Below are positions 49,233 to 61,570 of a stretch of DNA of 64,000 bases, piece by piece. Origin of the DNA: Solenopsis invicta (lineage: Eukaryota > Arthropoda > Insecta > Hymenoptera > Formicidae); assembly GCF_016802725.1 (NCBI RefSeq), contig NC_052665.1, positions 24,290,001 to 24,354,000 on the forward strand, written 5' to 3'. The translations under genes and the position numbers were made by a program. Under the pieces are notes generated by a model, which did not search any database, was not told the DNA's origin, and saw nothing but the letters and a program-made list of their open reading frames with translations. Each line of letters starts with the position of its first letter. The stretch's first letter is position 1.

Positions 49233-49578
49233 CTGTAAACAAAAATACAATTATTTTATTAATTCAGACATTTAATACCAATCACTAATTGATTTCATAA
49301 TTTTAAACATTTATGCTGTTCAACTGAGTATCTGTAAATTATATTGTATAATATTAAATTTTGATTTTACAATTGTTTATAATTATATTTTATATAAAGT
49401 GAGCAATTTTTTTACAAAAATTTACGTACATCGTGTACAAAATCTAACATCTTAGATTAGGTTTTACGCGTTAATTATATCTATAAAAAAAAAGTATAGA
49501 AAAATTACAAAGATTTTTCTGTAAAAATAAAAGCTATTATGTTTATTAAGTATTAACAATTATTTAAATTATACTTAC

Positions 49579-49590
49579 AGGGCCTTCCAT
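49579..49590 (-). CDS. Unrecognised 86-residue protein, exon 1
   Basis: This exon encodes only MEGP. The ATG is preceded in frame by a TAA five codons upstream, so it is the first start. The exon ends in CCT followed by a strong GTAAGTAT donor, phase 0. A 143-bp MITE (49699-49841) begins about 110 bp upstream of the ATG, in the likely promoter. Confidence 0.6.
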
Positions 49591-49698
49591 TAGAAACTCG
49601 AATTACTCGATTTTACACGTGCACACACTGTGTGTGAAGTGTGATTCCGCTAGATTCCGCTTTTCCGCGCTCCTTGTAAAATCACCCAGTGTGTATGG

Positions 49699-49841
49699 CG
49701 AGGTGCACACGATTGGACACCGCACGATTGGACACCACCACTCACAGCGGCCGATACCTAGAGTTTTTCCGTTGGTTTGGTTAGATAAGTCAAGATGATT
49801 GGTTGGTGTCCAATCGTGCTGTGTCCAAAAGAGTGTTACCC
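49699..49841 (-). mobile_element. MITE family A, ATTGGACACC-type, near a gene start
   Basis: 143 bp, flanked by the exact 8-bp GTGTATGG. It lies about 110 bp upstream of the small gene's ATG. Confidence 0.88.
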
Positions 49842-49849
49842 GTGTATGG

Positions 49850-49991
49850 CCGGTATTCATAGTCGATTCTTATATTTAAGATCGTCTTAAGTATCACCTT
49901 AAGATGCCATCAACCAATCAGAGAGCCGTATTAGCATCTTAAGACGTTGCTTAAGACATTCTTGAAATAAGACTCGACTATGAATACCGAC
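49850..49991. mobile_element. MITE family I copy
   Basis: CCGGTATTCATAGTCGATTC to its complement. The right copy of the MITE A duplication directly abuts it. Confidence 0.75.
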
Positions 49992-50074
49992 CTATGTATG
50001 TGCACGCGCGTGTATCGGGGCCACGCATGCACACACGCAGCAAAAATATGTTAAATATGCTCCTCCAACACAGA

Positions 50075-51662
50075 TCAATAAAATATATCATAAAACAAAT
50101 CAATTTTCAATTTTAGACACCTTGAGTTAATGAAAAATATCTCATATTTTCCTTGTTATATAATTACATTTTTTAAAAAGAATGACAATGCCATAATTTT
50201 TTTGAAAGTATAACTCTCATCTTTAAAATGCCGCATTGTAAAAATTCTTCTTAAGTTTTTTGTTGCAAAGATATTTTTTTTAAAGTGAATTTTTGAACAA
50301 TTATTTTATTTTCGCTCAATGGCTTCTCTTTTATAACTTCACAATAAATCATTTTTTAACAATGCCGATTGTGCATTGCCAAACTTGTAAATTTTTATTT
50401 AAAAAAAAAATATTATTGAAAAATATTGATTGGAACCAAAGTTATAGCTTCTCAAAGTTAAGGTCTTCCAGGCCGGAAAATGTTGTAACAAACCGCTTCC
50501 GCGCGACCCCCCCCCGACGGACCGGTTATCGTCCGCAAAACGCCGGCCGAACATCCGCCGAGCGTCAAACGAGGCGCTACGCGCCGATAAACGACTTCAA
50601 ATGCGCCAACGCGAGCAGCGAGGCATCCGCGCGTCGCGGTTACCGCGCCGCGCACGCGCACCGGCCCCAAACCGGCACGCGCTAGCGACGTGCTCACGCG
50701 CCTCCGTCCGCCCACCACGCAACCGATCTCGAGCGGCGGGGACGCTGGCTCCGACACGAACCGAACCGCCACCGAACGTTCCCGACGTCTCGAGATGCGG
50801 GTATAAAAGCGCCGGAGCAGCAAGATGCTGCGCTTCTTCTCCGCCGACTGCTCGGACCGCTACTCCGCCGACTAGTCTCCGAAGAAGTCTCCCGAGGTAG
50901 TCCTGGGGTCAAGTGTCTTGGCCTCTGTCGAGCGTTCTCGACGGCTACCACTCTCGTACCCGTCTCTCCTCGCCGAAGCTGGGCTCAAGCGTCTTGGGCT
51001 CAGGCAAGCGTACTTGCCCGACCGGCTTTCCTCGACACCGATCCGATCCTACCGCGGCGGCTACAGAAAAACGGGGTAAAGCGTCTTTGCCTCCGTCGAG
51101 CGTACTCGACGTAGCCGTCGCATCCTGCCTGTCGAGCGAGATCGCAACATAACAGCTGCGGATTTAAAGGGCCGCTCGGCCGAGCGCCGCCCCGCGCCCC
51201 GCTACCGTGCTGACGACCGCGAAAAGCCGAGCACGCGATCTCGCAAGGCCGAAAAACACGAGGCCGCCAGCGCGCCGAAAAGAACGCCGACCGCGTAAAC
51301 AACGCACCCGCCGTGTGAATAAGCGGCAACCGCGCCGACGACGTTCCCCGCACCGAAACCGTTGCCCGACGGTATTCTCGATCGCCGCGATCAAGATCAC
51401 CGTCACCCCGCGCGCGATACGGTCGACGACGTATCGGCGGTGACGCACCCTCTGTAAATACTAGCTTTAAGACAATTGTATTCGTCCCGTCACTCAATAA
51501 AACTTGTACATATTTTACACGTTCAAACACACGAGTCTAATTCTCTCTTAACCCGGATCGTGCCCTGGAATTCCCGACGAGCTACGTCCGTGCGCGATAT
51601 CTATCCAAGAAAAACGGGTTGTTACAATGTATTAACATAATTCCTCTTATCGTGTTTAAGAG
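50075..51662 (+). mobile_element. piggyBac-like element copy 5, interrupted by LTR c
   Basis: 50075-50483 and 51631-51662 match the interior and right end of copy 6, ending GTGTTTAAGAG-TTAA. The left end is missing. Confidence 0.65.
50484..51626 (+). mobile_element. Solo LTR c (1,143 bp)
   Basis: Starts TGTAACAAACCGC and ends GGTTGTTACA, with an exact 4-bp ATGT on both sides. TATAAAAG near 50804 and AATAAAA near 51497. High GC gives long chance frames. Confidence 0.88.
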
Positions 51663-51665
51663 TTA

Positions 51666-52331
51666 AGATCGTCTTAAGTTTTAAAACGTCAAATTAATTA
51701 CAGAGTATTAGTATCTCAAGAAATTACTTAAGACCATGTTGAAAGAATTATAAATATCAGGCTAGAATTCGAGATATGCTTTGTGATTACATCAAAAGAT
51801 TTTGAAAACGAAAGAGTATATCTTGTCTTATTGGGGATGATACAAACGCGGACGCAATGAACACAATGCCTGATGGATCATGTAATGACTATGTTCAGCA
51901 GTAAAAGTAGTTTTGTAGTTATAAGATTCTTTGATACAATTTGATACAATTGAGTCTTATTTAAGATTCCTACGTGCCAAATGAATAAACCAATCATATT
52001 AAAGAATTTTACAATAGTTGCAAAGCTTTTTTCTGCTGAACGCAATCAATATTGCTATTTTTCCTTTATTATACATCACATATATCGCTCAAAAATTTTT
52101 CCACTTCAAATATTTTAAGTCAAAATTTTACAATTTTTAAATGCTATTTTTATATAATAATGTAATCTAGTAATTATAGAGAAAATATTATTAATTTATC
52201 ATTCATAATCAATGTATTTTTTATTTTTGCAGGCAATGAAATAAATAACGATTTTTAAAGCATGGTGCGTAGCAAATGTAGCATGATAAATATATACAAG
52301 TTAAAATTTAGCTACAATTAAAATTATATAT
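51666..52331. other. MITE I relic then AT-rich sequence
   Basis: 51666-51760 is a decayed family I copy. The rest holds no recognised feature. Confidence 0.45.
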
Positions 52332-52542
52332 TGTAACGAAACGCCCCTCCACCTCGCGCGCACTGCAACTCCGCTCCGTCCACCCGAGCATCGCACCGAC
52401 AAGCACCACGTGCGCGCACCGAGCTAACCTACCGTCGCGATCACGTGGCAGCACGCGTGCCGCCCGTGACGTTCGGCAACGTTCCCACTCCGGGCCTGCC
52501 GACCGAGCGCGCAGATTGGTCCGCCCAACCGCGCGTTCGGAT

Positions 52543-55482
52543 CGTGGTGGGAATAGACATGGTGTGCCAGCGTTTCGAGCGTCTCTCTCTAATTCTCTCC
52601 CCTCTCGCTTATTTTCTGTTCGTTCGGCAAACAGATTAACCAATCTTGTTTAACTCCGTAAAGTTGTTATAACTGAACTGTATAAATCAATCAGCTTGCC
52701 GCTTTTCCGTAAAAGCTAAAAATTGATTGGCTACACACTTTTCGATCTGAGAACTCGGATCGATAGCATCGGTAGCATCGCGGACACAGACCTTTAAATA
52801 AACTTTTTTTTATCCTAATTAGAGTATCGTAATGTTATTACAATTTATAAGAGCTAATTTCACAATCTCCTGATTTAGTACCGACCATGATTGATTGTTT
52901 CTGGTCAATTTTACTTAACAAATGCAATATTTAAGATAATGAAATAAAATGTATAAAGGATGCATAATAATAAAAGAAAAACAATATAATAAAGAATAAT
53001 AATAAACGACTTTTATTAATATGAAAAAAAAAACTTTTATATACAGTACAAGAATAGACTTCTGAAAATGTCAAAATCTGTATGTTATATACATTTTAAT
53101 TCATTTTAATAATACATTTTAATAATACATTTTAATAATATCTACATTCAATACATTTTAATAATACATTTTAATATAACAGTCTTATACTCAAACAAAC
53201 GTTTGTGTATTCACATCGCATATTATTTCTATCAAAATGATATGTCAATCTCAAATAATGATTTCCCAGATAGCATAAAATATTTATAAAATATTTACTA
53301 AATATTTATAATATTTATTTTAATATTTTATAAACATTTATCAAAACATTTAATAAATGTTTTTATGGCCGTAGATTGGACTGATTATAAATATTTATCA
53401 TAAATGTTTCAAAAATGTTTATGATTTATAATAATTATTTTGAAAATGTTCGAAATATCCGCATAAATATTATATTACACCACATAATCCCAATGAGTAA
53501 AACAATATTTCTATATTTAAAAAAACAATTTTCGCAAAAGAAATTCCATTCTTAGGAATTTTTTTCGGAAATTCCGAAGCGGTCATCCATCCAAGTCGCG
53601 ACCAATATTTTAGAAAATATTTTAACAATATTTTTGATAAAGATTTTTATAATCTTTTTCCGTCATATATATAAAATATGTATAAAATATTTCTATAATA
53701 TTTATAAAAAATATTTATGATAAATATTTATTAATATTATATATATTTATTAATATATCAACCTCCCTGATATTTCGAAGCCAGCCCTCACGCATAATTT
53801 CATTCTTCGGTAAATGGAAGAAACTTACTTTTCAGAGATTATCTGTTGTATCATTTGCACACGATTTTACAATACACCGCATTTTTATTAAATTTCACAT
53901 AAAAAATTGTGAATTACGAGCTCCTTGATTTTTCGCGTACTCCAAACTCCAAATTAGGAAGTGGAAAACGAAGGAGAGACAAGGATACAACGCACATATC
54001 ATACGGTGTAACCAGATACAATGAAAACAGTTGTAGTAACCTCATATCATAAAACATTTAGTTTTTCGCAGTTGCCAGCCTGTTTGCCAAACGACCACCC
54101 GATGACAAAAGGGGCGTGACTTCCGAAACGCTGGCACACCATGTCTATTCCCACCACGGTCATGGTGGAAGGATAACATGGTGTGTGCAGTTCGCGCGTG
54201 TCTCTCTCTAAAAATTTGCCCTCTTCGTCTATCGGTGGGTTATAGTTAATAAGACAGCCAACTGTGAAAAGCAAAATTATTTAGCATCAGCCTGTTGGTA
54301 TGCTGAGTCATCTATCCTTGTTTCATGCACTTATTCAAGTATCTGCTTCTCTTTCTATCGGGAACAGTTATGCACGTGAAGTGTTACACTAATTTTTGAC
54401 CGAAGATTCGGTTCATTCGGTTAGTTTCCTCCATTTCCTTTTCATCGTAAGAACACGTGTGAAAGAAATAGGAAACAGCGTAAGAGTGTGCAAGAAATTG
54501 ACAAGCCTTTAATATGTTGTAATACAGATAAAAATGTGGGACACGTGTTTTTATATGTATAACAACGGGCCCATATGATTGTCAAGAGGATAAAACACAC
54601 TCTTGAAATAAATTGATTTTTTAATTTCTGAAGTAATACCGTCGAAATGGTAAAAAATATAAAAAAAAGTTTTAAATAAAAGTTTTATATATTTCTATGT
54701 ATTTTATAACACTTTGTTTAGATTTTTTTAATGTTATTTTTCTCGAAATTCTCCTTTTCTTCTAAATTTCTGAAAAATTAAAAATTTACTTTATATCAAA
54801 ACTTATAGCATATTTAACAACAAATTCAAACATGTATGGTGAAGTTATAGTTCGAAGACACATTTTTCAGAAATAAACTAAAAATATCTATATTGCTATA
54901 CACGCGCCCCATCCATATCTGCTTTATGGCGTCTATTGTTAATATATATATATATTTTTTTAATAACTACAAGACTTTTCGTATTATTATATTTTTATAT
55001 GTTTTTTAGGTTTAATTTTATTATTTTTTATTATTTATTTATTTATTTATTTACTTATTTAATTTTTACCTATTTACTTTTTATTGCTAAAAATCTATAC
55101 AATAATGAGGACGCTCAGAATTTAACTGAACAAAAATAACTGTATTTGCTTGTCTTATTATTAAGTCTTTCCAATTAATATTTAATTTTGATATAACAAC
55201 AAACTTGTTCAATTGTAAAATATTAAAAAATATCACTTACATGCAAATCACACCTTCCTTCTGACGTATGTAAATCAAGCCATGGAAATATACATACAAG
55301 GATAGAAAGAGAAACTAACATGTGTGAAACAAAGAAGGTAGATCCAGATACCAACAGGCTGACACTAAATAATTTTACTTTTCACAGTTGGCTGTCTTAT
55401 CAACTGTAACCCTTGCAGAGCAAAAGTGGGCGTGGTTTAGCCGAACTGCACACACCATACTATCCCTTCCACCATGACCACG
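52543..55482. mobile_element. 2.9 kb TIR element K with 8-bp duplication
   Basis: Ends CGTGGTGGGAATAGACATGG and complement of CGTGGTCATGGTGGAAGGGA, flanked by GTTCGGAT. No transposase. It contains an end-to-end junction of its own two ends near 54155 and an AAATATTTA word cloud at 53270-53760. Confidence 0.75.
53270..53760. repeat. AAATATTTATAAAATATTT word cloud
   Basis: More than ten variants of ATATTTATAAAATATTTA in both orientations, starting 'cccagatagcataaaatatt'. Confidence 0.55.
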
Positions 55483-56606
55483 GTTCGGATATATAAGCCG
55501 GCAGTGGGAACACCGAGTTAGATCTTCCCGGTCCACCGAACCTGACAGGTCGAGCATCCTCGACCGCACCTCCGATTCCTGCGAGGACGAGAATACTCGC
55601 CTCTCCTAGTATTCCCGACGAGGATCCTCGGCTAACCACGAGTCTCTGAACACCCACTCCGCAGCCAATCACGGCGAGCATCCTCGCCGCGTTCCGTAGC
55701 CGAGCATCCTCGGCGAATCACCGCCCCCGACGAGCATCTTCGTCGAGTCCGTAAGCTAGGTATCCCTCGCCGATAAACTCCGGCTTCTCCCTCAGGGAAG
55801 ACTCACTATAGTAACCCGAACATCGTCAGGGCATCCGCGCTCTGGCGATATCCTCGCCTCCCTTGCACGAGGCGGCTCGGGCGAAGCGCGGAATCGCCAC
55901 CGTCATACCGACTCCGCGTTCTGCGAATCTCCGACCAATCCGGACACTGTGTCCGCTTAAACCGCGCGTACGCCGTATCACTCGGATAGATTATTATCAT
56001 TATTAAGTTCTTTTCTTTTCCTTAGTATATACATACATACATATCATTTTGTTATTCCGAGCGGCACTTGATTTTGTTTTGCGATAGCGTTTCGGACCGA
56101 GGCGATTGGTTACCGCGATCTCCGAAAGCCAATCACGATCTCTCTACGGCCGAGTCCACTTGTTACGAGGCTTTATGATCGAGCAACAATCTCTCTATGT
56201 AGTAATTAGGTTCTAAATAAAATCTATTATTTTCCCATTTAAATTCCGAGTGCAATTATTTTCCCGAACCCGGCCAATCCGGCGAGCCTATCCGCAACCG
56301 TATCCTGATCCTCACCGAACCGACCGAAAATCACCAGCGTTACAATATAATTTATTATATTTAATACTAAAAACATGACTATTTTTCTATAAATTTTCTA
56401 TTTTGTACTTACCATAAGTTAAAATGGAAATTAATATAAAATCTTCATTGATAGTAATTTATATAAACATTTACTTAAATACACATGTAAACTATAAAAA
56501 TTTGTATATAAATATTAATTGCAATGAAGACTATGTACTTTATGTAAAGAGGAAGATAATATAACGTAATTATTACATCAAAATATAAGATATCGTAAAT
56601 TATAGA

Positions 56607-56612
56607 TTTATT
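56607..56612 (-). terminator. ERH polyadenylation signal
   Basis: AATAAA on the minus strand, about 75 bases past the ERH stop codon and in AT-rich sequence. It is a plausible cleavage signal giving a short 3' UTR. Confidence 0.5.
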
Positions 56613-56685
56613 ACAACAAATAATATAAATGTGTTTAAAATTATCTTATGGAAATACACATGTATATATGTACTTTATGTATCGT

Positions 56686-56906
56686 TTACTCCCCATGTCC
56701 CGCAGCTCTACGCAATAAAACATATATCTTCTCTTTAATCCAATCCTTATTGTAGGGAGCATAGGTGTTTGTTGATTTTTGATATACAAGACAAGACAAA
56801 TCTGTTAATTGATCGACAAAGTCAAATAGTTGACTAATGTCATAAGTAATGGTTGGAGTGTTTGGATTTCGTCTCTTCAGATGCTCTTCGTAGATTTTAC
56901 AAACAC
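56686..56906 (-). CDS. e(r): ERH (enhancer of rudimentary) last coding exon
   Basis: The exon starts after TTTATTATTACAG, completes a Gly codon and encodes 72 residues from VCKIYEEHLKRRNP through TYDISQLFDFVDQ, DLSCLVYQ and YNKDWIKEKIYVLLRR to a stop. This matches ERH, a small dimeric nuclear protein of about 104 residues linked to RNA processing and pyrimidine metabolism. With exon 2 and a Met the total is about 103 residues, so the protein looks complete and under constraint. Intron 2 (56907-59512) holds a mariner-derived MITE and a mariner interrupted by a LINE fragment, yet the coding exons are intact. Confidence 0.95.
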
Positions 56907-57138
56907 CTGTAATAATAAACAAATAATTATGACTCATAATCAGCATGAGAATATTATAAAAATACATTTTATATAATTTATTTATAATCACTAGTCATGT
57001 AATACATAAGAAAATCATTTGCATCCTTTCGTAGTGTATTATCTTTTATTATTAATATCTCTTAAAACATAAAATGGATTGATCTTATATTTAATAAACT
57101 AAAAAAGACTCCTTAGAATTAATCAAAACAAGTATAAA

Positions 57139-57473
57139 ATGTCACGTGAGCTGCCACAGATAACATTGCGTAGAATATTATAACAAAATTATATGATTGT
57201 TTGTTTAACGCGCCTAAGTTCATGCCAATTGAATGATAAATGACAATGTTATGATAGATCTTCTTAATCAAATCTTTAATCGATGTTGAAATTGTATCAT
57301 GGAACGAAGAACATTTATTAAATTTAACGTAAGACTTGGTAAAAAGTTACTGGTGACTATTATCTCCGGTGGATCGAAACATCTGCGTCTAATTTGTGTC
57401 CGTATTCACATATACTTTTGTTATAATATTCTACACAATGTTATCTGTAGTGGCTCACATGGCATTTCACATT
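57139..57473. mobile_element. mariner-derived MITE in ERH intron 2
   Basis: 'gccacagataacattgcgta' at the left pairs with 'tacacaatgttatctgtagt' at the right. The interior matches the 5' part of the mariner at 58460-58640 in inverse orientation. 57474-58010 is AT-rich intron. Confidence 0.65.
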
Positions 57474-58089
57474 TGTTTTGATTTTATTGCATATTTATAC
57501 CAGTGTTTTTAACCTTTTTCAATATGTACATTAAATAATGAGCTTTACTTTTATTTTTAATAATAAATAAAATAATGTGTCAAGGCATGCTATTAGTTCC
57601 TATGCCTCTCCTCCTAACTCCCTTTTTCTGCTTTTCTTAACAGTTTTCCTTTTCTTAATAGTTTTTTCCTATAATATACTTGTCTTTGATCAACTACCAC
57701 TAAGATATTCAAAAATACATAATAAAACTTTTAAACTTCTATTTTTTATTTCAATCTTGTAAAGTAATTTTATTATAATAATAATATATCTTAATTAAAA
57801 TAAGAGTAAATAATATATATTGTACGTAATATTTAAAATTTTTTAAATATTTTTTTACTTCGCGCCTCACTCGCATTTTTATTTACTTAAAAATTTTTTT
57901 GTTTCTTTTACCTTTCTAAAATTATCGCGGCACAGCAGTATGCTACGGCATTGTAATTGAAAAACCCTGATATATACAGTTAATATTTTTATCCAAATAT
58001 TGAAATTATACACGGTGCAACAATTAATTTTTAAGACTGGACCAATAAAACACGATAAAAACAAAATTTAACAAAATCTCATGTTGTTT

Positions 58090-58554
58090 TATTCAAAATA
58101 ATCTCCTTTTGCTTGAATACATTTGTTACAGCGATTCAAAAGCGATTCAAACGTATGATTCAGCTCATTTTGTGGTATTGCTTCTAGTTTCCGTGTTGAA
58201 GGTGTTTGGATGATCGGAATGCTTTTGAAAAAGCACCTTTTAACTTCAATTTCAATTTTGTAAATAAAAAGAAGTCGCACGGGGCCAAATTAGGTGAATG
58301 TGGCAAACGAGTGAACACACAAACTTGATTTTTGGCCAAAAATTGACGACCAATGAGTGACTTGTGAGATAGCGCGTTATCGTGCAACAGCATCCAACTT
58401 TCTTGATCTTGATAATCGGGACGGATACGACGGTCATCAAACACTTCAAAACTTTAAGATAATAGTCACCAGCCACTTTTTACCAAGTCTTGCGTTAAAT
58501 TTAATAAATGTTCTTCGTTCCATGATACAATTTCAACATCGATTAAAGATTTGA
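58090..58554 (-). pseudogene. mariner transposase remnant (C-terminal half)
   Basis: Minus-strand pieces read WMLLHDNALSHKSL, then PHSPNLAPCDFFLF with 34 residues between the second and third catalytic Asp. After frame changes the end reads RCNKCIQAKGDYFE. The N-terminal part and first Asp are lost. At least two frameshifts. Confidence 0.8.
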
Positions 58555-58701
58555 TCAAGAAGACCTGTCATAACATTGTCATTTATCATTCAATTGGCAT
58601 GAACTTAGGCGCATTAAACAAACAAATGATTGACCTTTCTAAGAATGCTACCGCTCAACAGATGTCGCCACTAATTGCTAAGATATTGCGCCAGTCTTAA
58701 A

Positions 58702-59387
58702 TAAATAAATAAATCGGTTACGGAGCGATCATAATTCTCTTAAAAGTAGCCTTTTTAGATTCCAAATTATAAATAGTGACCTCTGTTTATGTGGGGACGG
58801 TCCCGAAAACATGGAACATGTTTTCTGGGAGTGTTCCAGGTACAGCCAGGAAAGGAGAATTATGTTTAAAAAATTTAAGAAACATAAAATAAACACTCCG
58901 ATAGATATTAGGGAAATATTTAAAAAATTGAAAACGAAAGAGATTGAAATTATTACTGAATTTATTCTCAACTGTAAATTAGAAATATAAAAAAGAAAAA
59001 TACCAATTGTAATGCGCGTTAATAATAAGTCTTTGTTATATCATATAATATTAATCAACTCGAGGGCAATATTTAATTAAACCTTACAAGATCCTAAATA
59101 AGAATAATAGTACAATTTTCCCTAGTTATAAAAGTAATTTAAGATATTTCTAAAAAATTTATAGAAATCTGTATTAACCATAAGTTAGTTTTAATTTACT
59201 CCTTAAATTTGTTACAAATACTACTCATAATATAATGTCCATTGAATAAGTTGTTGTAACCATAGACTAATTTAAAACTACATGTGATAGTAGATATAAG
59301 CTCCATCTACAATGTTCCCTGCAAGCAATACGCAATGTAATATGGCTGTATACGAAAAGTCTGGCCAATAAACTATTATCTATCTGT
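58702..59387 (+). mobile_element. 5'-truncated LINE with TATCTATCT tail
   Basis: Flanked by GCCAGTCTTAAA (58690-58701 and 59388-59399). The 3' end is AATAAACTATTATCTATCT. Confidence 0.8.
58712..58990 (+). pseudogene. LINE ORF2 C-terminal fragment
   Basis: An open frame reads RSDHNSLKSSLFRF, then CLCGDGPENMEHVFWECSRY and a Lys-rich tail to TAA. The C-x-C...H...C pattern after RSDH...LFRF is the usual LINE C-terminus in insects. No stop interrupts it, so the insertion is fairly recent. It lacks the reverse transcriptase. Confidence 0.78.
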
Positions 59388-59512
59388 GCCAGTCTTAAAA
59401 ATTAATTGTCACACCGTGTATACATAATAAATAATAAAAAAAATATTTCATAAAAATTTATAGATTGAATAAAATTTATAATTTAATATTGTCATAAATT
59501 ACAATGTATTAC

Positions 59513-59600
59513 CTTCCATACATTCATTGATGCTTTCATAATCGGAATATGTTCTTGTGTTAGGTCTAACGCCAGGTTGTACTAGTAGTATTGTGTGAGA
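59513..59600 (-). CDS. e(r): ERH (enhancer of rudimentary) exon with N-terminal residues
   Basis: This 88-nt exon encodes 29 residues beginning SHTILLVQPG and ending SDYESINECME, then one base. That is the ERH N-terminus from residue 2. The acceptor is CTTTTTATTTTAG; the donor is GTAATA. The ATG must come from an upstream exon (coordinates above 59600) joined in phase 0. The nearest upstream sequence is a large transposon (about 59643-63122), so intron 1 is at least several kb. No convincing ATG followed by a GT donor was found up to 64000. Confidence 0.9.
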
Positions 59601-60597
59601 CTAAAATAAAAAGTGTAAATTATAATATAAACTTAATAACAGAGTCATTCTATGCTATTTCAACCAGAGTTAGTCGCTTTATAATTTTTAAAAATTTTGA
59701 TATTGTAATCACTTATTTATCTATGTTTTGAAAATTCAAAACCAATTTGAAAACAAATTTTTAACCTTACATTTGGCTGTGATGGTTATTAAATAGTCGG
59801 CAATTTTTCACTTTCCAAGCATTTACGTTAATTGCTATAATACTTATTCCATTTATCTGATTAAAATAAATCAAAAGCCATTCGTTTCAGTTTAAAATGC
59901 TTTTTCTTTTAGATTATTATAACTTTTTCTCCTAAAGTTAATAGTTTTTACGTTATTTTAAATGCTTTTTGAGATACTAATTTTATATATATTTATTATG
60001 TTTAAGCCAAAATTTCATCAAAAAGAGAACAAGACAATTAATTTTTTTACATGAACAGTAGAGTACCAGATATGTATAAAAATAACAAATTTAAAATGAT
60101 TCTAGCTCTATGTGTGTAATAATGCTAAGTAATAAGAAAAAGTCAATAAAGATTTACATGAGTGTGATATTCAAAATGTAATTATAATTTTAACTTCATA
60201 TCTAATAATGAACATTTCACATATTGAAAAAGGGCAAGTGAGCCCTAAACGTTCATTGTTAGAAAACGTTCATTATTAAAAAGTTGAATTATTTATACTT
60301 TGAATATGTACACCTACATGAAAGTATTTTTTATGATCTTTTTTTATTACTTAAATATAAGACGTATTGTTCAATTCTTACAAGCTTTCAAAGATCAGAA
60401 AGTTGTAAAAAAACTTTAATATTTGAATAACTATAACTAAAATAAAGGACCTGGAAAAAATATAAAATTTGCTCCTTCGTAAGATCTTTTCATGTACAAT
60501 ATTATACTGAAAATTGGTCGAGGTAATTTGCAGAATAAGAAACATGTTTTAATTTAAATTTTATAAAAAGGTATACGTTTTACTTGTATACAATAAC

Positions 60598-61368
60598 CAG
60601 GCTTGGGTAGTTAAAAAGTTAAAAGTTAAGCGAAAAATTAAGAAGTTAATAACTTTTGACTTAATTTAATTAATATTAAATGTATTAATTTTTAACTTTA
60701 ACTAGTTATTTTTAAACATTAACTTATTAACTTTTTTCTACGTTAATTTTTTTATCTGTCTTATAAATGACAGTATAATACATCAGTACCATCCTCAGCA
60801 CTTGTAAAATAAATGTTTTTAGTGCAGGTGATTTGCTATTTGATGACTTACTACGAAAGTAAACCAATCGTTATTTTTAAATAACGCTCTTATTTAAATT
60901 TAATAATCACTTTAATAATGATAAAATTTAATAGGATTATATTTTATCGATATATCATATATAAGGTTATATTTTACATTATACTTGAAATTGTATTTTT
61001 AATAATTTAATTACAAAATGTAAAACTTGTAAAAGAATATATATTTATATATAAAAAACAATATTTCTTTTTTACTTCATATAAATTTAAATTATAAATA
61101 AAAGAAAAAATTTATTTGATAATTTATATATACTATAACTGTTTGTTATGTAGAAAAATGCAATTTTAAAAATTACAATATTCTAATTTTATGTAAATAA
61201 TAATTTTGAAAATTAACTTTTATTTTAACTTACGTTAATTTAATTTTAATGTAACTTTAACTGAGTTAATTTTTCATTCGTATAACTTTTAATGTACCTA
61301 AATTAATTTTATGTGCCATCAACTTTACTTAATTTAGTTAAAAAAATTTATTAACTTACCCAACCCTG
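60598..61368. mobile_element. hAT-like non-autonomous element
   Basis: Ends CAGGCTTGGGTAGTTAA and complement of CAGGGTTGGGTAAGTTAA, exact 8-bp duplication ACAATAAC. 771 bp. Confidence 0.88.
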
Positions 61369-61570
61369 ACAATAACATATGTGAGGAAATAAGTAACACT
61401 AAAGTAATTGAGCTAAAATATTTATTTAAAGCTTCTGACTCTTCAGCCAAAAATTCCACATTGATGGTGGCAACGCAGTATTGCAAAAAAAATTTATAAA
61501 ATTAAGAAAGAATTAATAGATGTGAAACGTGATGTATTGAATCGTGATAAAATTTTATCTTACACATTAA

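Larger units (their letters stand above)
52332..56344 (+). mobile_element. Solo LTR d, split by a 2.9 kb element
   Basis: Starts TGTAACGAAACG and ends GCGTTACA, with ATAT on both sides. The two parts (52332-52542 and 55491-56344) sum to about 1,065 bp, close to LTRs b and c. The TATA box (ATATATAAG) directly follows the second part's start and AATAAAA lies near 56217. Confidence 0.8.
58011..59418 (-). mobile_element. Decayed mariner split by a LINE fragment
   Basis: Ends CACGGTGCAACAATTAATTT and complement, TA on both sides. The LINE at 58702-59387 is inserted near its right end. Confidence 0.82.

Noticed and set aside
58357..58554. 65-codon plus-strand frame
   Set aside because: Antisense shadow of the mariner remnant.
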